A DNA stretch of 64,000 nt from Desulfurivibrio dismutans. Lineage in GTDB: Bacteria > Desulfobacterota > Desulfobulbia > Desulfobulbales > Desulfurivibrionaceae. The notes under the pieces are model-generated. The model was not told the origin of the DNA and did no database searches. It worked only from the letters and a program-made list of their open reading frames with translations. Position numbers and translations under genes: made by a program. The stretch covers positions 88,281 to 152,280 of the forward strand of contig NZ_JARGDQ010000008.1 of assembly GCF_029210385.1 (NCBI RefSeq), given 5' to 3'. This document shows, in pieces, positions 1-7,674 of the stretch (within the stretch, counting starts at the first letter, position 1; each line of letters opens with the position of its first letter).

Positions 1-2
1 AA

Positions 3-740
3 ATCGCCACCATCGCCATCGCCGGCAACGGCTCGCCGGTGGTCCTGCTACGCGAACCCCACGCCAACAAGGTAGTGCCGATTTTCATCGGTCCGGAACA
101 GGCCATGGCCATCAGCCATGCCCTGCGCGGCACCAAGATGCCCCGGCCCATGACCCATGACTTGCTGATTGACGTCATTGGCGCCATGGAGGGCGAATTG
201 CGGCGGATCTACGTGGATGAACTGCGCAATCGGACTTTTTACGGAATGCTGGAACTGGCTGTACCTGGCCGCGATGAGCCCCTGCGGATCGACAGTCGGC
301 CCAGCGATGCCCTGGCCCTGGCCGTCAGGTCCGGCGCTGGCATTTTTATCGCCCCCAAGGTTCTGGCGGCCGCCCAGGCCATCGAGTACCAGGGGCTGGA
401 GGACGAGGTGGTTACCGCGGTAGGAATTACGGTTAACCGGGTCACCGAGGACCTGCGAACCGCCCTGGCTCTGCCGAAACAAGATGGCGTGCTGGTCAGC
501 AATGTTACCGGCCCGGCCCGGGAAGCCGGCTTGCGGCCCGGTGCCCTGATCACCCGAGTCAATGACGGCCCCCCCACCACCCCCATGGAGTTCCTGGACC
601 TGGTACGCACCACGCCGGAAGGGGAAAAGGTGGCCATCACCTACTGGCACCAGGGCGAAGAGCACCACCTGCAGGTTTCCACCAAAGTTCCGGAACCGGA
701 GCGCTTCCACGATTGGACGAGCCCCGGTATCGAACTGTAG
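3..740 (+). CDS. Bifunctional nuclease (DUF151/BFN) domain protein with C-terminal PDZ domain, 5' truncated by window edge
   Basis: The frame is open from the first bases of the window, so the true start lies upstream and 245 residues are visible. The first ~130 residues match the BFN/DUF151 fold: a PIFIGPEQA stretch, RPMTHDLL, a TFYGML strand and IDSRPSDALALAVR, which are the family's conserved blocks. Residues ~150-225 form a PDZ module (GVLVSNV...AREAGLRPGALITRVND). Proteins of this type are common in deltaproteobacteria. A nuclease activity is known for some plant members, but the bacterial role is unclear. The PDZ domain suggests binding of a peptide or C-terminus. No signal peptide can be judged because the N-terminus is missing. 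Confidence 0.85.
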   Translation: MATIAIAGNGSPVVLLREPHANKVVPIFIGPEQAMAISHALRGTKMPRPMTHDLLIDVIGAMEGELRRIYVDELRNRTFYGMLELAVPGRDEPLRIDSRPSDALALAVRSGAGIFIAPKVLAAAQAIEYQGLEDEVVTAVGITVNRVTEDLRTALALPKQDGVLVSNVTGPAREAGLRPGALITRVNDGPPTTPMEFLDLVRTTPEGEKVAITYWHQGEEHHLQVSTKVPEPERFHDWTSPGIEL

Positions 741-766
741 CAAACAACCAGTCAGGTTATTTACCC

Positions 767-928
767 GTGAAAACCATCATCTTTGTCGTTATCTCCATCC
801 TGGCGGCGGCGGCCGTCTTCGGGCTGATCCATAAAAAATCCGAAGATGGTTGTATCCCCTGACTGCTCACCTACGGCCCCCTGGGCGCAGGGGCCCTGAC
901 CTATTACCTGCTCAGCCGGCTGTTTTAG
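767..928 (+). CDS. Putative small membrane selenoprotein with CxxU motif (in-frame UGA at 860-862)
   Basis: A GTG start opens a 53-codon frame. It encodes a hydrophobic N-terminal helix (residues 3-21), a short polar loop, C29-I-P-U32 where codon 32 is TGA, then a second hydrophobic helix (33-53) and a TAG stop. Codons after the TGA have G or C in the third position in 19 of 21 cases, as in neighbouring real genes, so the frame looks translated past the UGA. A 6-bp hairpin (CCCCTG-GGCG-CAGGGG, 878-893) starts 15 nt after the UGA, the same placement as in the SelW-like gene at 22088. A CxxU pair is typical of redox selenoproteins. The ribosome site is weak (CAGG about 10 nt upstream). The next gene is a LysR regulator of the selenium-associated type. 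I do not recognise the family. The alternative is a 31-residue peptide ending at the UGA. Confidence 0.6.
860..893 (+). promoter_or_regulatory. Candidate bacterial SECIS element (UGA plus hairpin)
   Basis: The UGA codon occupies 860-862. A perfect 6-bp stem (878-883 with 888-893) carries a GGCG loop beginning 22 nt after the UGA. Bacterial SECIS elements lie within the coding region just downstream of the UGA and present a G-rich apical loop to SelB. The spacing equals that of the SelW-like gene. Confidence 0.5.
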
Positions 929-979
929 TTTTGCCGTTATTTGGTGAGGCCATCACATTTGACGAGGTTATAAAATTTT

Positions 980-1882
980 ATGGACCTGCATCGACTGGAA
1001 GTTTTCTGCCGGGTGGTGGAACTGAAGAGCTTCACCAAAGCGGCCGAAGCGGCCTTTCTTTCCCAGCCCACGGTGAGCGAGCACCTGCGCAGCCTGGAAG
1101 AAACCCTGGGGGTCAGGCTGGTGGACCGGCTGGGCCGGGAGGTTCTGCCCACCCCGGCCGGCAAACTGCTTTATGACCATGCCCGGCGCCTCCTGCGCCT
1201 GCACGATGAAGCGGTGGCAGCCATTGAAAACTACAGCGGCCGCCAATCCGGCCATCTCTGGATGGCGGCCAGCACCATCCCCGGCACCTACCTGCTGCCG
1301 AAGATGATTGGACAATTCAAAAAAGAGTACCCCGAGGTGCTGGTTACCATCAAGATCGCCAACTCCCGGCAAGCCGCCGAACTGGTGATCCGGGGAGACT
1401 GCGAGTTCGGCGTGGTTGGGGCCCGCTGGCGCGAAGCGGTCTTGGAGTGGGAACCGCTGCTGGCCGACGAATTGACCCTGGTGGTACGCCACGACCATCC
1501 CTGGTCCCGACGGGGCGAGATCGAACCGGCGGAACTGGCCGAGGTGCCCTTTATTGATCGCGAACGGGAATCGGGCACCCGCAAGGTGATGCACGAAATT
1601 CTCCACCGGCACGGCACAGAAGCGAACAAGCTGCGAATTATCGCCGAGATGGGCAGCACCGAGGCGGTGCTGCAGAGTGTCAAGGCCGGCATCGGAGTGG
1701 CCATCATCTCCCGCCAGGCCATCCGTGACGACCTGGCCTGCGGCGCCGTGGCCGAAGTAACCATTAAAGGAATAAACTTTCGCCGCCCCTTCTACCTGGT
1801 GCAACGCAAAAAACGACATCCCTCCCCCATCGGCACTCTTTTCCTTGATTTTCTCAAAGACACAGCCAACCGCAATTCATAG
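980..1882 (+). CDS. LysR-family regulator, selenium-metabolism-associated type
   Basis: 300 residues, the normal LysR length. The N-terminal winged helix (MDLHRLEVFCRVVELKSF, then SQPTVSEHLRSLEE) is followed by a periplasmic-binding-like effector domain. The pattern of GRLG-REVLPTPAG, STIPGTYLLPKMIG, GSGTRK-like ESGTRK and AEMGSTEAVLQSVKAG-GVAIISR is what I recall for the LysR subfamily that NCBI names as selenium metabolism-associated. That assignment is from memory. It fits the putative UGA-containing gene 51 bp upstream on the same strand. Targets cannot be read from sequence. The neighbouring UGA gene and the rhodanese operon downstream are natural candidates. Confidence 0.85.
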   Translation: MDLHRLEVFCRVVELKSFTKAAEAAFLSQPTVSEHLRSLEETLGVRLVDRLGREVLPTPAGKLLYDHARRLLRLHDEAVAAIENYSGRQSGHLWMAASTIPGTYLLPKMIGQFKKEYPEVLVTIKIANSRQAAELVIRGDCEFGVVGARWREAVLEWEPLLADELTLVVRHDHPWSRRGEIEPAELAEVPFIDRERESGTRKVMHEILHRHGTEANKLRIIAEMGSTEAVLQSVKAGIGVAIISRQAIRDDLACGAVAEVTIKGINFRRPFYLVQRKKRHPSPIGTLFLDFLKDTANRNS

Positions 1883-1924
1883 TATTTGCCGATATCAGCA
1901 CAACTTAATCATCAATATTAACAA

Positions 1925-1954
1925 TTGGACTTGACCGCCTTGGATCGCTAGAAT
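1925..1954 (+). promoter_or_regulatory. Sigma-70-like promoter before the rhodanese gene
   Basis: TTGGAC at 1925-1930, an 18-bp spacer and TAGAAT at 1949-1954 lie about 80 bp ahead of the rhodanese start at 2035, in the gap after the LysR gene. This is a visual match to the consensus only. Confidence 0.4.
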
Positions 1955-2034
1955 CCCGCCAAACAGAACACCCACTCTATGAAGTTTGTGCGGAAGTGGG
2001 CGGCGGAATGAAACTTCAACAAGGAGGTTTAGCG

Positions 2035-2472
2035 ATGTTCAAGTACGCGGCAATGGTTGGGGTGTTGATGCTGGTGATGGCGGCCGGACCCGTCCAGGCT
2101 TTTTTTTCCTTTTTCAGCGGGGGGTATCAGTATATCAGCGCTGAAGAGCTGAACAAGCGCCTGCTGGCCGGTGATGAAATGGTACTGCTGGATATCTGCC
2201 CGGCCGACGAGTTTGCCGAAGGCCACATCCCCGGTTCCATTGAAACCAACGCCTACCCCACCCAGAACGAGGCTGAGCGGGCCAGGTTGAACAAAGGTCT
2301 GACGGCCCTGCAGGCCGGCAGTGAAGATATCATCATCATCTGCCCCGGCGGCGGTGGGGGCGCCCGGCGGACTGTCGACTATTACGAGTCCCGGGGGATC
2401 GACAAAAAACGGATGCTCATCCTGGAAGACGGTCTGCGCAAGTGGCCCTATGAAAAGGTACCCAGGTCCTGA
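2035..2472 (+). CDS. Exported rhodanese-like domain protein
   Basis: 145 residues starting at the ATG that follows a perfect AAGGAGG with 7-nt spacing. An upstream in-frame ATG lacks such a site. Residues 1-22 form a signal peptide (VLMLVMAAGPVQA). A single rhodanese domain follows: YISAEELNKRLLAGD, LLDICPADEFAEGHIPGSIE, and the active-site loop with Cys in ICPGGGGGARR. The glycine-rich loop is longer than in classical rhodaneses, so the substrate may differ from thiosulfate. The gene ends 4 bp before the next start, so the two are very likely co-transcribed. A periplasmic sulfur or selenium transfer role is an inference from the neighbourhood. Confidence 0.85.
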   Translation: MFKYAAMVGVLMLVMAAGPVQAFFSFFSGGYQYISAEELNKRLLAGDEMVLLDICPADEFAEGHIPGSIETNAYPTQNEAERARLNKGLTALQAGSEDIIIICPGGGGGARRTVDYYESRGIDKKRMLILEDGLRKWPYEKVPRS

Positions 2473-2476
2473 TTTA

Positions 2477-4300
2477 ATGGCTGCTTTTAACCGCAGAAAA
2501 AGCGCCCTGGTTCTGGCAATCGTTTTGCTGGCCGGGGCTTTTTTCTGGTTTGACCTCCACCACTACCTGACCCTGGAACAGATTCGGGGTTTCCAGGAGC
2601 AAGCCCGCCATTTTTACCAGCAGCGGCCGCTGACAGCCATTGTCTCTTTTGCCGGCACCTATCTGCTGGTGGTGGCCCTCAACCTGCCGGGCGGCGCTCT
2701 GCTGGGGCTGCTGGCCGGGGCGGTGTTCGGGGTGTTGGTTGGCACCGTGGTGGTTTCCTTTGCCAGCACCATTGCCGCCACCGTGGCCTGCGCCCTCTCC
2801 CGCTATCTCTTCCGGGATCTAATCAAAGGTCGCTTTCCCGGCGCTCTTACCACCGTAGACCGAGGCATTGCCAAGGAAGGCGCCTTTTATCTTTTTTCCC
2901 TGCGGCTTATTCCGGTGGTCCCCTTCTTTATCATCAACATGGTAATGGGCCTTACCGCCATGCCCCTGCGTACCTTTTACTGGGTGTCGCAATTGGGCAT
3001 GCTGCCGGGCACTTTCGTGTTTGTCAATGCCGGCAGTGAACTGGGACGGCTGGCCTCCACCGGCGAAATCTTTTCGCCCCGCCTGTTGCTGGCCTTTGCC
3101 CTGCTGGGCCTCCTGCCGCTGGTTGCCAACCGCTTGCTTTCCTGGTACCGCAAAAGTGGAAAACAACCGGCAAGCTCTACAAATCAGGCAAAAAAAGGCG
3201 CCCCAGGGCTCGCCCACGCCGACTATCCCAAAGCATTGGCCCAAGCAGCCGCCGAACTGGCCGACCAATGCACCATGTGCGGGGCCTGTGCCGCCCGTTG
3301 CGCCTTGCTGCAAGAATCCGGTTTGCCCGGCGAAATCGCTGCCAGCGGGCGCCACAGCGGCAACTTCAAGGTTGACCCCTTTGCCTGCAGTCTCTGCCAC
3401 CTCTGCACAGCGATCTGCCCTGAAAAACTAACGCCCGGTGATTTTTTTCTCAACCTCCGACGGCAAAAAGCCGCCCAGAAAGATTTCGATCTTCGCCCCT
3501 ACCGCCCCATTCTCTCCTATGAACGGCTGGGAGCTTCCCGGCTGTTTGCCGCGGAATCCCTGCCAACGGGCTGCACCACCGCCTTTTTCCCCGGCTGTAC
3601 GTTGCCCGGCACCCGACCGGCCGCCACCCGGCACCTTGTTGACCGCCTACGGGAACTGAAGCCTTCGCTGGGTCTGGTGCTCAACTGCTGCCACAAGCCC
3701 TCCCACGACCTGGGTCGGCAGCAATATTTCGCCGCGAGATTCGGGGCACTGCAACAGCGCCTGCTGGCCCAAGGGGTTCGTGAAATCCTGGTGGCCTGCC
3801 CCAATTGCTACAAGGTTTTCCTGCAGTACGGCGGCAAGTTGAAAGTCAAAAGCGTTTGGGAGTTGCTGGCCGCGACCAATGAGGGCAAAGCCACCGTCAC
3901 AGGAAAAGTCACTGTCCACGACCCCTGCCCGTTACGCCAACGGCCTGAACTACAGCATGCGGTGCGCCAATTGGCGACCAGCCAGGGCCTGAAGATAGAG
4001 GAAATGAAATCAACCGGCAAGCGCACCTTGTGCTGCGGGGAAGGCGGCGCGGTAGGCCTGAAGCGCCCCGATCTGGCCGCCCGCTGGGGCGCTTTGCGCA
4101 AAAAACAGGCGCAGGAACTGCCGGTCTTAACCTACTGCGCCGGTTGCGCCGGTTTCCTTAACCGGGCGGGCCTGAACACCATCCATTTGGCCGACCTGCT
4201 GGCCGAGCCACACAAAGCGTTGACCGGTAACACAAAGGCAGCCGCGCCCCCCCGGACCTACCTCAATCGGCTGCTCTTCAAGTTCAGGCTGCCCCAATAG
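2477..4300 (+). CDS. Fusion of a VTT/TVP38-TMEM64 membrane domain with an HdrD/GlpC-like Fe-S domain
   Basis: 607 residues. I chose the ATG at 2477 because the upstream part of the frame overlaps the rhodanese gene. Residues ~10-230 are a TVP38/TMEM64 (VTT, DedA-superfamily) module with several membrane helices and a GLLAGAVFGVLVGT core. After a linker come two 4Fe-4S motifs, CTMCGACAARC and CSLCHLCTAICP. Two CCG domains follow (FFPGCTLPGTRP ... NCCHKPSHDLG and VHDPCP ... LCCGEGGAV ... YCAGCAGF), as in heterodisulfide reductase subunit D and GlpC. The CCG cysteines are the kind that hold the non-cubane cluster for disulfide chemistry in Hdr. The arrangement suggests a membrane-bound thiol/disulfide electron-transfer protein working with the rhodanese. 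The substrate is unknown. Confidence 0.85.
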   Translation: MAAFNRRKSALVLAIVLLAGAFFWFDLHHYLTLEQIRGFQEQARHFYQQRPLTAIVSFAGTYLLVVALNLPGGALLGLLAGAVFGVLVGTVVVSFASTIAATVACALSRYLFRDLIKGRFPGALTTVDRGIAKEGAFYLFSLRLIPVVPFFIINMVMGLTAMPLRTFYWVSQLGMLPGTFVFVNAGSELGRLASTGEIFSPRLLLAFALLGLLPLVANRLLSWYRKSGKQPASSTNQAKKGAPGLAHADYPKALAQAAAELADQCTMCGACAARCALLQESGLPGEIAASGRHSGNFKVDPFACSLCHLCTAICPEKLTPGDFFLNLRRQKAAQKDFDLRPYRPILSYERLGASRLFAAESLPTGCTTAFFPGCTLPGTRPAATRHLVDRLRELKPSLGLVLNCCHKPSHDLGRQQYFAARFGALQQRLLAQGVREILVACPNCYKVFLQYGGKLKVKSVWELLAATNEGKATVTGKVTVHDPCPLRQRPELQHAVRQLATSQGLKIEEMKSTGKRTLCCGEGGAVGLKRPDLAARWGALRKKQAQELPVLTYCAGCAGFLNRAGLNTIHLADLLAEPHKALTGNTKAAAPPRTYLNRLLFKFRLPQ

Positions 4301-4303
4301 GCA

Positions 4304-4405
4304 GTAAACGTTCAGCAGCACCCCATCTTCGGGCGATCAGCCAAGCTTGCGTACACGGGGGCGCTTTGCTGCTTGCCCGAATCTGGGGCACTGCTGAACG
4401 TTTAC
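4304..4405. repeat. 102-bp palindromic repeat, copy R1
   Basis: A perfect 15-bp inverted repeat (GTAAACGTTCAGCAG at 4304 and its complement ending at 4405) bounds an imperfect palindrome. The interior carries CACCCCATCTTCGGGCGATC, related in reverse orientation to copies at 22500 and 52148. It lies between the 3' ends of two convergent genes. Confidence 0.8.
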
Positions 4406-4515
4406 AGGCCGGTAATACCCAGGGTTAGGGTCGAAACCGCCAGGATGTTGTTTTTCTTGGTGCTGTTAGCCTGGATACCGGCCTGAGAGCTGTCGGCAGA
4501 ATTTGGTGTTGTCAT
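4402..4515 (-). CDS. 37-residue peptide of unknown function
   Basis: The ATG at 4515 follows a strong AAAGGAG site with 7-8 nt spacing, and a possible promoter lies upstream. The product is 37 residues: a polar, Ser/Asn/Gln-rich N-terminal half, a KK pair, then a hydrophobic C-terminus (ILAVSTLTLGITGL). The TAA stop lies inside the terminal arm of repeat R1, so the gene may have been shortened when the repeat arrived. It could also be a genuine small secreted or membrane-active peptide. I recognise no family. Confidence 0.45.
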   Translation of the reverse strand: MTTPNSADSSQAGIQANSTKKNNILAVSTLTLGITGL

Positions 4516-4598
4516 CTCAAAGTCTCCTTTTTTTAAAGGCTTGACCCTTTGCCACCAAAAATCCTTGACAATATTTTTTGGCAACTCGATATTTTGAG

Positions 4599-4626
4599 TA
4601 TATATTTTTTGTTAATCAAGGATCAA
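4599..4626 (-). promoter_or_regulatory. AT-rich promoter-like sequence for the 37-residue peptide gene
   Basis: On the minus strand, TTGATC (4626-4621), a 16-bp spacer and TATATA (4604-4599) lie about 85 nt before the peptide start. The AT-rich stretch stands out from the GC-rich surroundings. Visual match only. Confidence 0.35.
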
Positions 4627-4706
4627 CCCGAACTTTTCAGATCACCGTATAATGTCAAAATCGCGTCGCGTTTGGAAAGATCCCTGTTGAGCAGAGGAGA
4701 AGCAAT

Positions 4707-5519
4707 ATGATCAGAACTCCGGCAGTGGCGCACCAGTTTTACCCCGGTGACGCCGAAGTCTTGCGCGAACTGTTGACCCGGCTGGTTCCCCAGACAACAA
4801 CCACAACGCAAAGCCGCCCGGCCAGGGCCGTGATCATGCCCCATGCCGGGTATGTCTATTCCGGCAAGGTGGCCGGGGAGACGGTGGCCCGGGTGACGAT
4901 ACCCGAAGATGTCGTTGTCATGGGCCCCAATCACCACGGGCTGGGGGCCCCGGCGGCGCTGATGACGACTGGAAGCTGGGAGATGCCGCTGGGGGAGGTG
5001 AAAATCAATGCCGAACTGGCGGCGCTTATCCGGCGCCATGGCCCGGAGATCAGCGATGACGAGCGGGCCCATCTGAGGGAACACTCCCTGGAGGTACTGC
5101 TGCCCTTCCTCCAGTTTCGTCAGCCCGGGCTGCGCATGGTGCCGCTTTGCCTGGCCCGGCTTTCTTTGGCCGATTGCCGACTGATCGGCCGGGCCCTGGC
5201 CGCCGCCCTTGACGATTACCAGCAACCGGTGCTGCTGGCGGCCAGTACCGATATGAGCCATTACGAAACCCGGGCCGCCGCCACCGCCAAGGATCACCTG
5301 GCCATCGAACGGGTCCTGGCCCTGGACCCGGAAGGCTTATATCAAACCGTGGCTGAACGGCAGATCAGCATGTGCGGGGTGATCCCCACCGTCATCACCC
5401 TGTTCGCCGCTCTGGCGACGGGGGCCACCGAGGCTGAATTGGTACGTTACAGTGATTCCGGCGAGGCCAGCGGTGACACCAGCCAGGTGGTGGGTTACGC
5501 CGGCTTTGTTATCCGCTGA
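4707..5519 (+). CDS. AmmeMemoRadiSam system protein B (MEMO-family protein)
   Basis: 270 residues, full length for the MEMO1 family, with GAGGAG ahead of the ATG. Residues fitting the known metal-binding set of this family are present: His in MPHAGYVYSG, His in GPNHHGLG, and Cys in SMCGVIP, along with STDMSHYE. In many bacteria this family (protein B) is encoded with an AMMECR1 protein (A) and a radical SAM protein. Neither partner lies in this window. The biochemical role of the bacterial system is not settled. It is divergent from the peptide gene upstream and convergent with the 695-residue protein downstream. Confidence 0.9.
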   Translation: MIRTPAVAHQFYPGDAEVLRELLTRLVPQTTTTTQSRPARAVIMPHAGYVYSGKVAGETVARVTIPEDVVVMGPNHHGLGAPAALMTTGSWEMPLGEVKINAELAALIRRHGPEISDDERAHLREHSLEVLLPFLQFRQPGLRMVPLCLARLSLADCRLIGRALAAALDDYQQPVLLAASTDMSHYETRAAATAKDHLAIERVLALDPEGLYQTVAERQISMCGVIPTVITLFAALATGATEAELVRYSDSGEASGDTSQVVGYAGFVIR

Positions 5520-5582
5520 GCGGTGAGCGGCTGCCTACGATTATTGGCGGCAGAGTAAGCCGCCCCCTCGGCTGCTGCCGCT

Positions 5583-7670
5583 TCATGGCACCACCCGTCG
5601 TACCGTCTGAGCAAAGGCAATGACCGGCGCCACCACCCCGTTGGCGGTAAAAATAAGTCTTTTTTGCATGGCCGAATCCTTGAGTCTGGCCACCAGATCA
5701 GGGCCGATCTGGTCGGCCAAACCAACGGTGAGAACCGGGTAGGCGATCAGCAGCAACACACTCACCACCACTTCCGCCACCACCAAACGGCCGGCAAAGA
5801 TCCGCAGGCTGTCCAACAGCAGCCGCAAGCGGTTCATCCGTTTAATCAGGGCCGGCCAACTTTCCAGTTCCCGGCGCGCCGCCTGCAACTTGGTTCGTCC
5901 TTGGTGCAGACTGCTGCTGGCCGTTCCTCTGGCCTCCACCAGCAGGTTACGGACCCCCTGCATTTGCCTCTCCGCCCGCCGCCAGAAAGACTTGTAGGCG
6001 TACTCCTGCCAGTACTGCTGGAATTTGTCCCACTCCAGCACCGCTTCATCAATCTCGTCGTTCAGCTCATCCAGCTTGCTTTCCTGTAACCGCGGGGCCG
6101 CCCGGCGCAGGGAGTTGGCCTTTTCGACCACATCCAGCAGGTCATAATAGGAGCCCTTTTCCACTTGCTGCTGCAAAGACGTCAGGGTTTCCAGGTTGCG
6201 ATCAAACTCCTCGTCCTTGCCGTCCACCCATTTCTTGAGCTTTTCGTATTCCACCACCGCCCCGGCCAAGGCCTCGTCAGCCCGGCTCCGGGTGGTGCGC
6301 AAGTGGCTGTTGAGGACATCTTCCAGTAAGCCCTCAACGGGCAGCAGCACCGGGTCCATCAGGACATTCATGAAATAAAGGCGGCTGGATTCAATAAGCC
6401 CGCTGATCACTCCTAATACCTGGGCCCCGTGCCCGCCCCGCACCGCCGTATGAATGCGCCGATGGATAATTTCGTAACAGTCGGCATAGAGATTGGCCAT
6501 ACCTTGTAGGGCCTGTTCCGCCTTCCAGGAATTGCCGGCCAGATCGTGGTAACGGGCCAGCAACAGGGCGCTGTGGATTTTCTCCTTTTCTACTTCAGCC
6601 ACACTGGCGGCAATCTCCAAAAAATGGCCCATCTCCTCGAATCGTCCCTGCTCCAGGGCAACAAAGGCCAAACCGACGTTGGCGCCGTACTGCTTGCCGC
6701 CTAAGGCCTGATTTTCCGCCAGCAGAATATCCCGGGCCCGATCATACTGACCAACCCGCAGGCAATCCAGGCCGATTTCCAGGTTACGGCTGTCCTGCTT
6801 GGTGCGAACCTTGAGATTCAGCCCGCTCCATAAGGAATGCACCGAAAAAACCACCCGCTGCAGATAACGGGGCTGATAAACAATCAGCAGGTCAAAAAAA
6901 GCGACATAGGCCTGGAGCGCCGGATTTTTTCTAAGCTGAGCCTGGTCCACCCCGGGCCCCAGCAAGGCTTCCATCTGCTTGCGGTTACTGAAGGCGGCCT
7001 GGAAGTTGCGAAGCAGTTCATCAAGGGGCTGATAACCAACGTCATGCAGCGCCATGCCGGCCATGCTGAGCTGCTTGGCGGGGCACAGGGACGACGGATG
7101 GGTCCGCAGGCCGCAATAAAAGCAGGGCCGTCCGGTGCCGGCTTCGGCCAGCACTGCCCGGTATGGGAAGAGCCGTCTGCGGCGCAAGGCCGCCGGCTGG
7201 GAAAAAATCAGCTTGGCAAAACGTCCCTGGCTCTGCAGTTCATGCTGCGGCACATCCGCCCGCCCCGTCAGTATTTTTTCCCATTGTCCGGCCAGGGCGG
7301 GCGAAAGGTAGACAGCATGATGCTCAAGCTCTTCCCAGACCGTGGCGCCGGGATAACGAAACGACGGCGGACTTTCGTTTTTACTTTCCAGGTGCAGCAC
7401 GAACTGCAGGGGCAACTTGGCCGACCTGGCGGTGGCCGGGAATTTTTTCCGAAGCTTGTCCAGTTGCTCAAACAAAGTGGCCAGGGCAGTCAAGGGGTGA
7501 TCGAAGTTGAACAGCATCAACTCCGAAAGTGAGTCCCGGGCCTCCAGCCCGCCGGTGGCCAAACCGCGGCGCAACTCAGCCAGCAGCCCTTCCCACTGGT
7601 CACCCAGCAGGGTGGCACCGTCAAAGGAAACAGGATGCACGGAGAGTAAAACCGGATACCCCTTAACCAT
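5583..7670 (-). CDS. Large uncharacterised protein with a CCHC zinc knuckle, helical repeats and C-terminal membrane segments
   Basis: 695 residues from the ATG at 7670, which lies 4 bp after the mqnP stop and has GGTGG upstream. The family is not recognised. Residues 183-196 read C-x2-C-x4-H-x4-C (CFYCGLRTHPSSLC), the exact spacing of a retroviral-type zinc knuckle. Residues ~300-420 look like TPR-like helical repeats (CLRVGQYDRARDILL, LAFVALEQGRFEEMGHFLEIA). Residues ~470-610 are charged and probably coiled coil. Two hydrophobic stretches close the protein (LVVAEVVVSVLLLIAYPVLTVG near 640 and a weaker one near 680). It is the last gene of the menaquinone operon, so it may be co-expressed by read-through only. 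Confidence 0.8.
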   Translation of the reverse strand: MVKGYPVLLSVHPVSFDGATLLGDQWEGLLAELRRGLATGGLEARDSLSELMLFNFDHPLTALATLFEQLDKLRKKFPATARSAKLPLQFVLHLESKNESPPSFRYPGATVWEELEHHAVYLSPALAGQWEKILTGRADVPQHELQSQGRFAKLIFSQPAALRRRRLFPYRAVLAEAGTGRPCFYCGLRTHPSSLCPAKQLSMAGMALHDVGYQPLDELLRNFQAAFSNRKQMEALLGPGVDQAQLRKNPALQAYVAFFDLLIVYQPRYLQRVVFSVHSLWSGLNLKVRTKQDSRNLEIGLDCLRVGQYDRARDILLAENQALGGKQYGANVGLAFVALEQGRFEEMGHFLEIAASVAEVEKEKIHSALLLARYHDLAGNSWKAEQALQGMANLYADCYEIIHRRIHTAVRGGHGAQVLGVISGLIESSRLYFMNVLMDPVLLPVEGLLEDVLNSHLRTTRSRADEALAGAVVEYEKLKKWVDGKDEEFDRNLETLTSLQQQVEKGSYYDLLDVVEKANSLRRAAPRLQESKLDELNDEIDEAVLEWDKFQQYWQEYAYKSFWRRAERQMQGVRNLLVEARGTASSSLHQGRTKLQAARRELESWPALIKRMNRLRLLLDSLRIFAGRLVVAEVVVSVLLLIAYPVLTVGLADQIGPDLVARLKDSAMQKRLIFTANGVVAPVIAFAQTVRRVVP

Positions 7671-7674
7671 TGCG

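Noticed and set aside
850..1176. 108-codon frame overlapping the UGA gene and the LysR start
   Set aside because: It is in another frame, runs into the LysR gene and lacks any family similarity. The LysR gene is certain.
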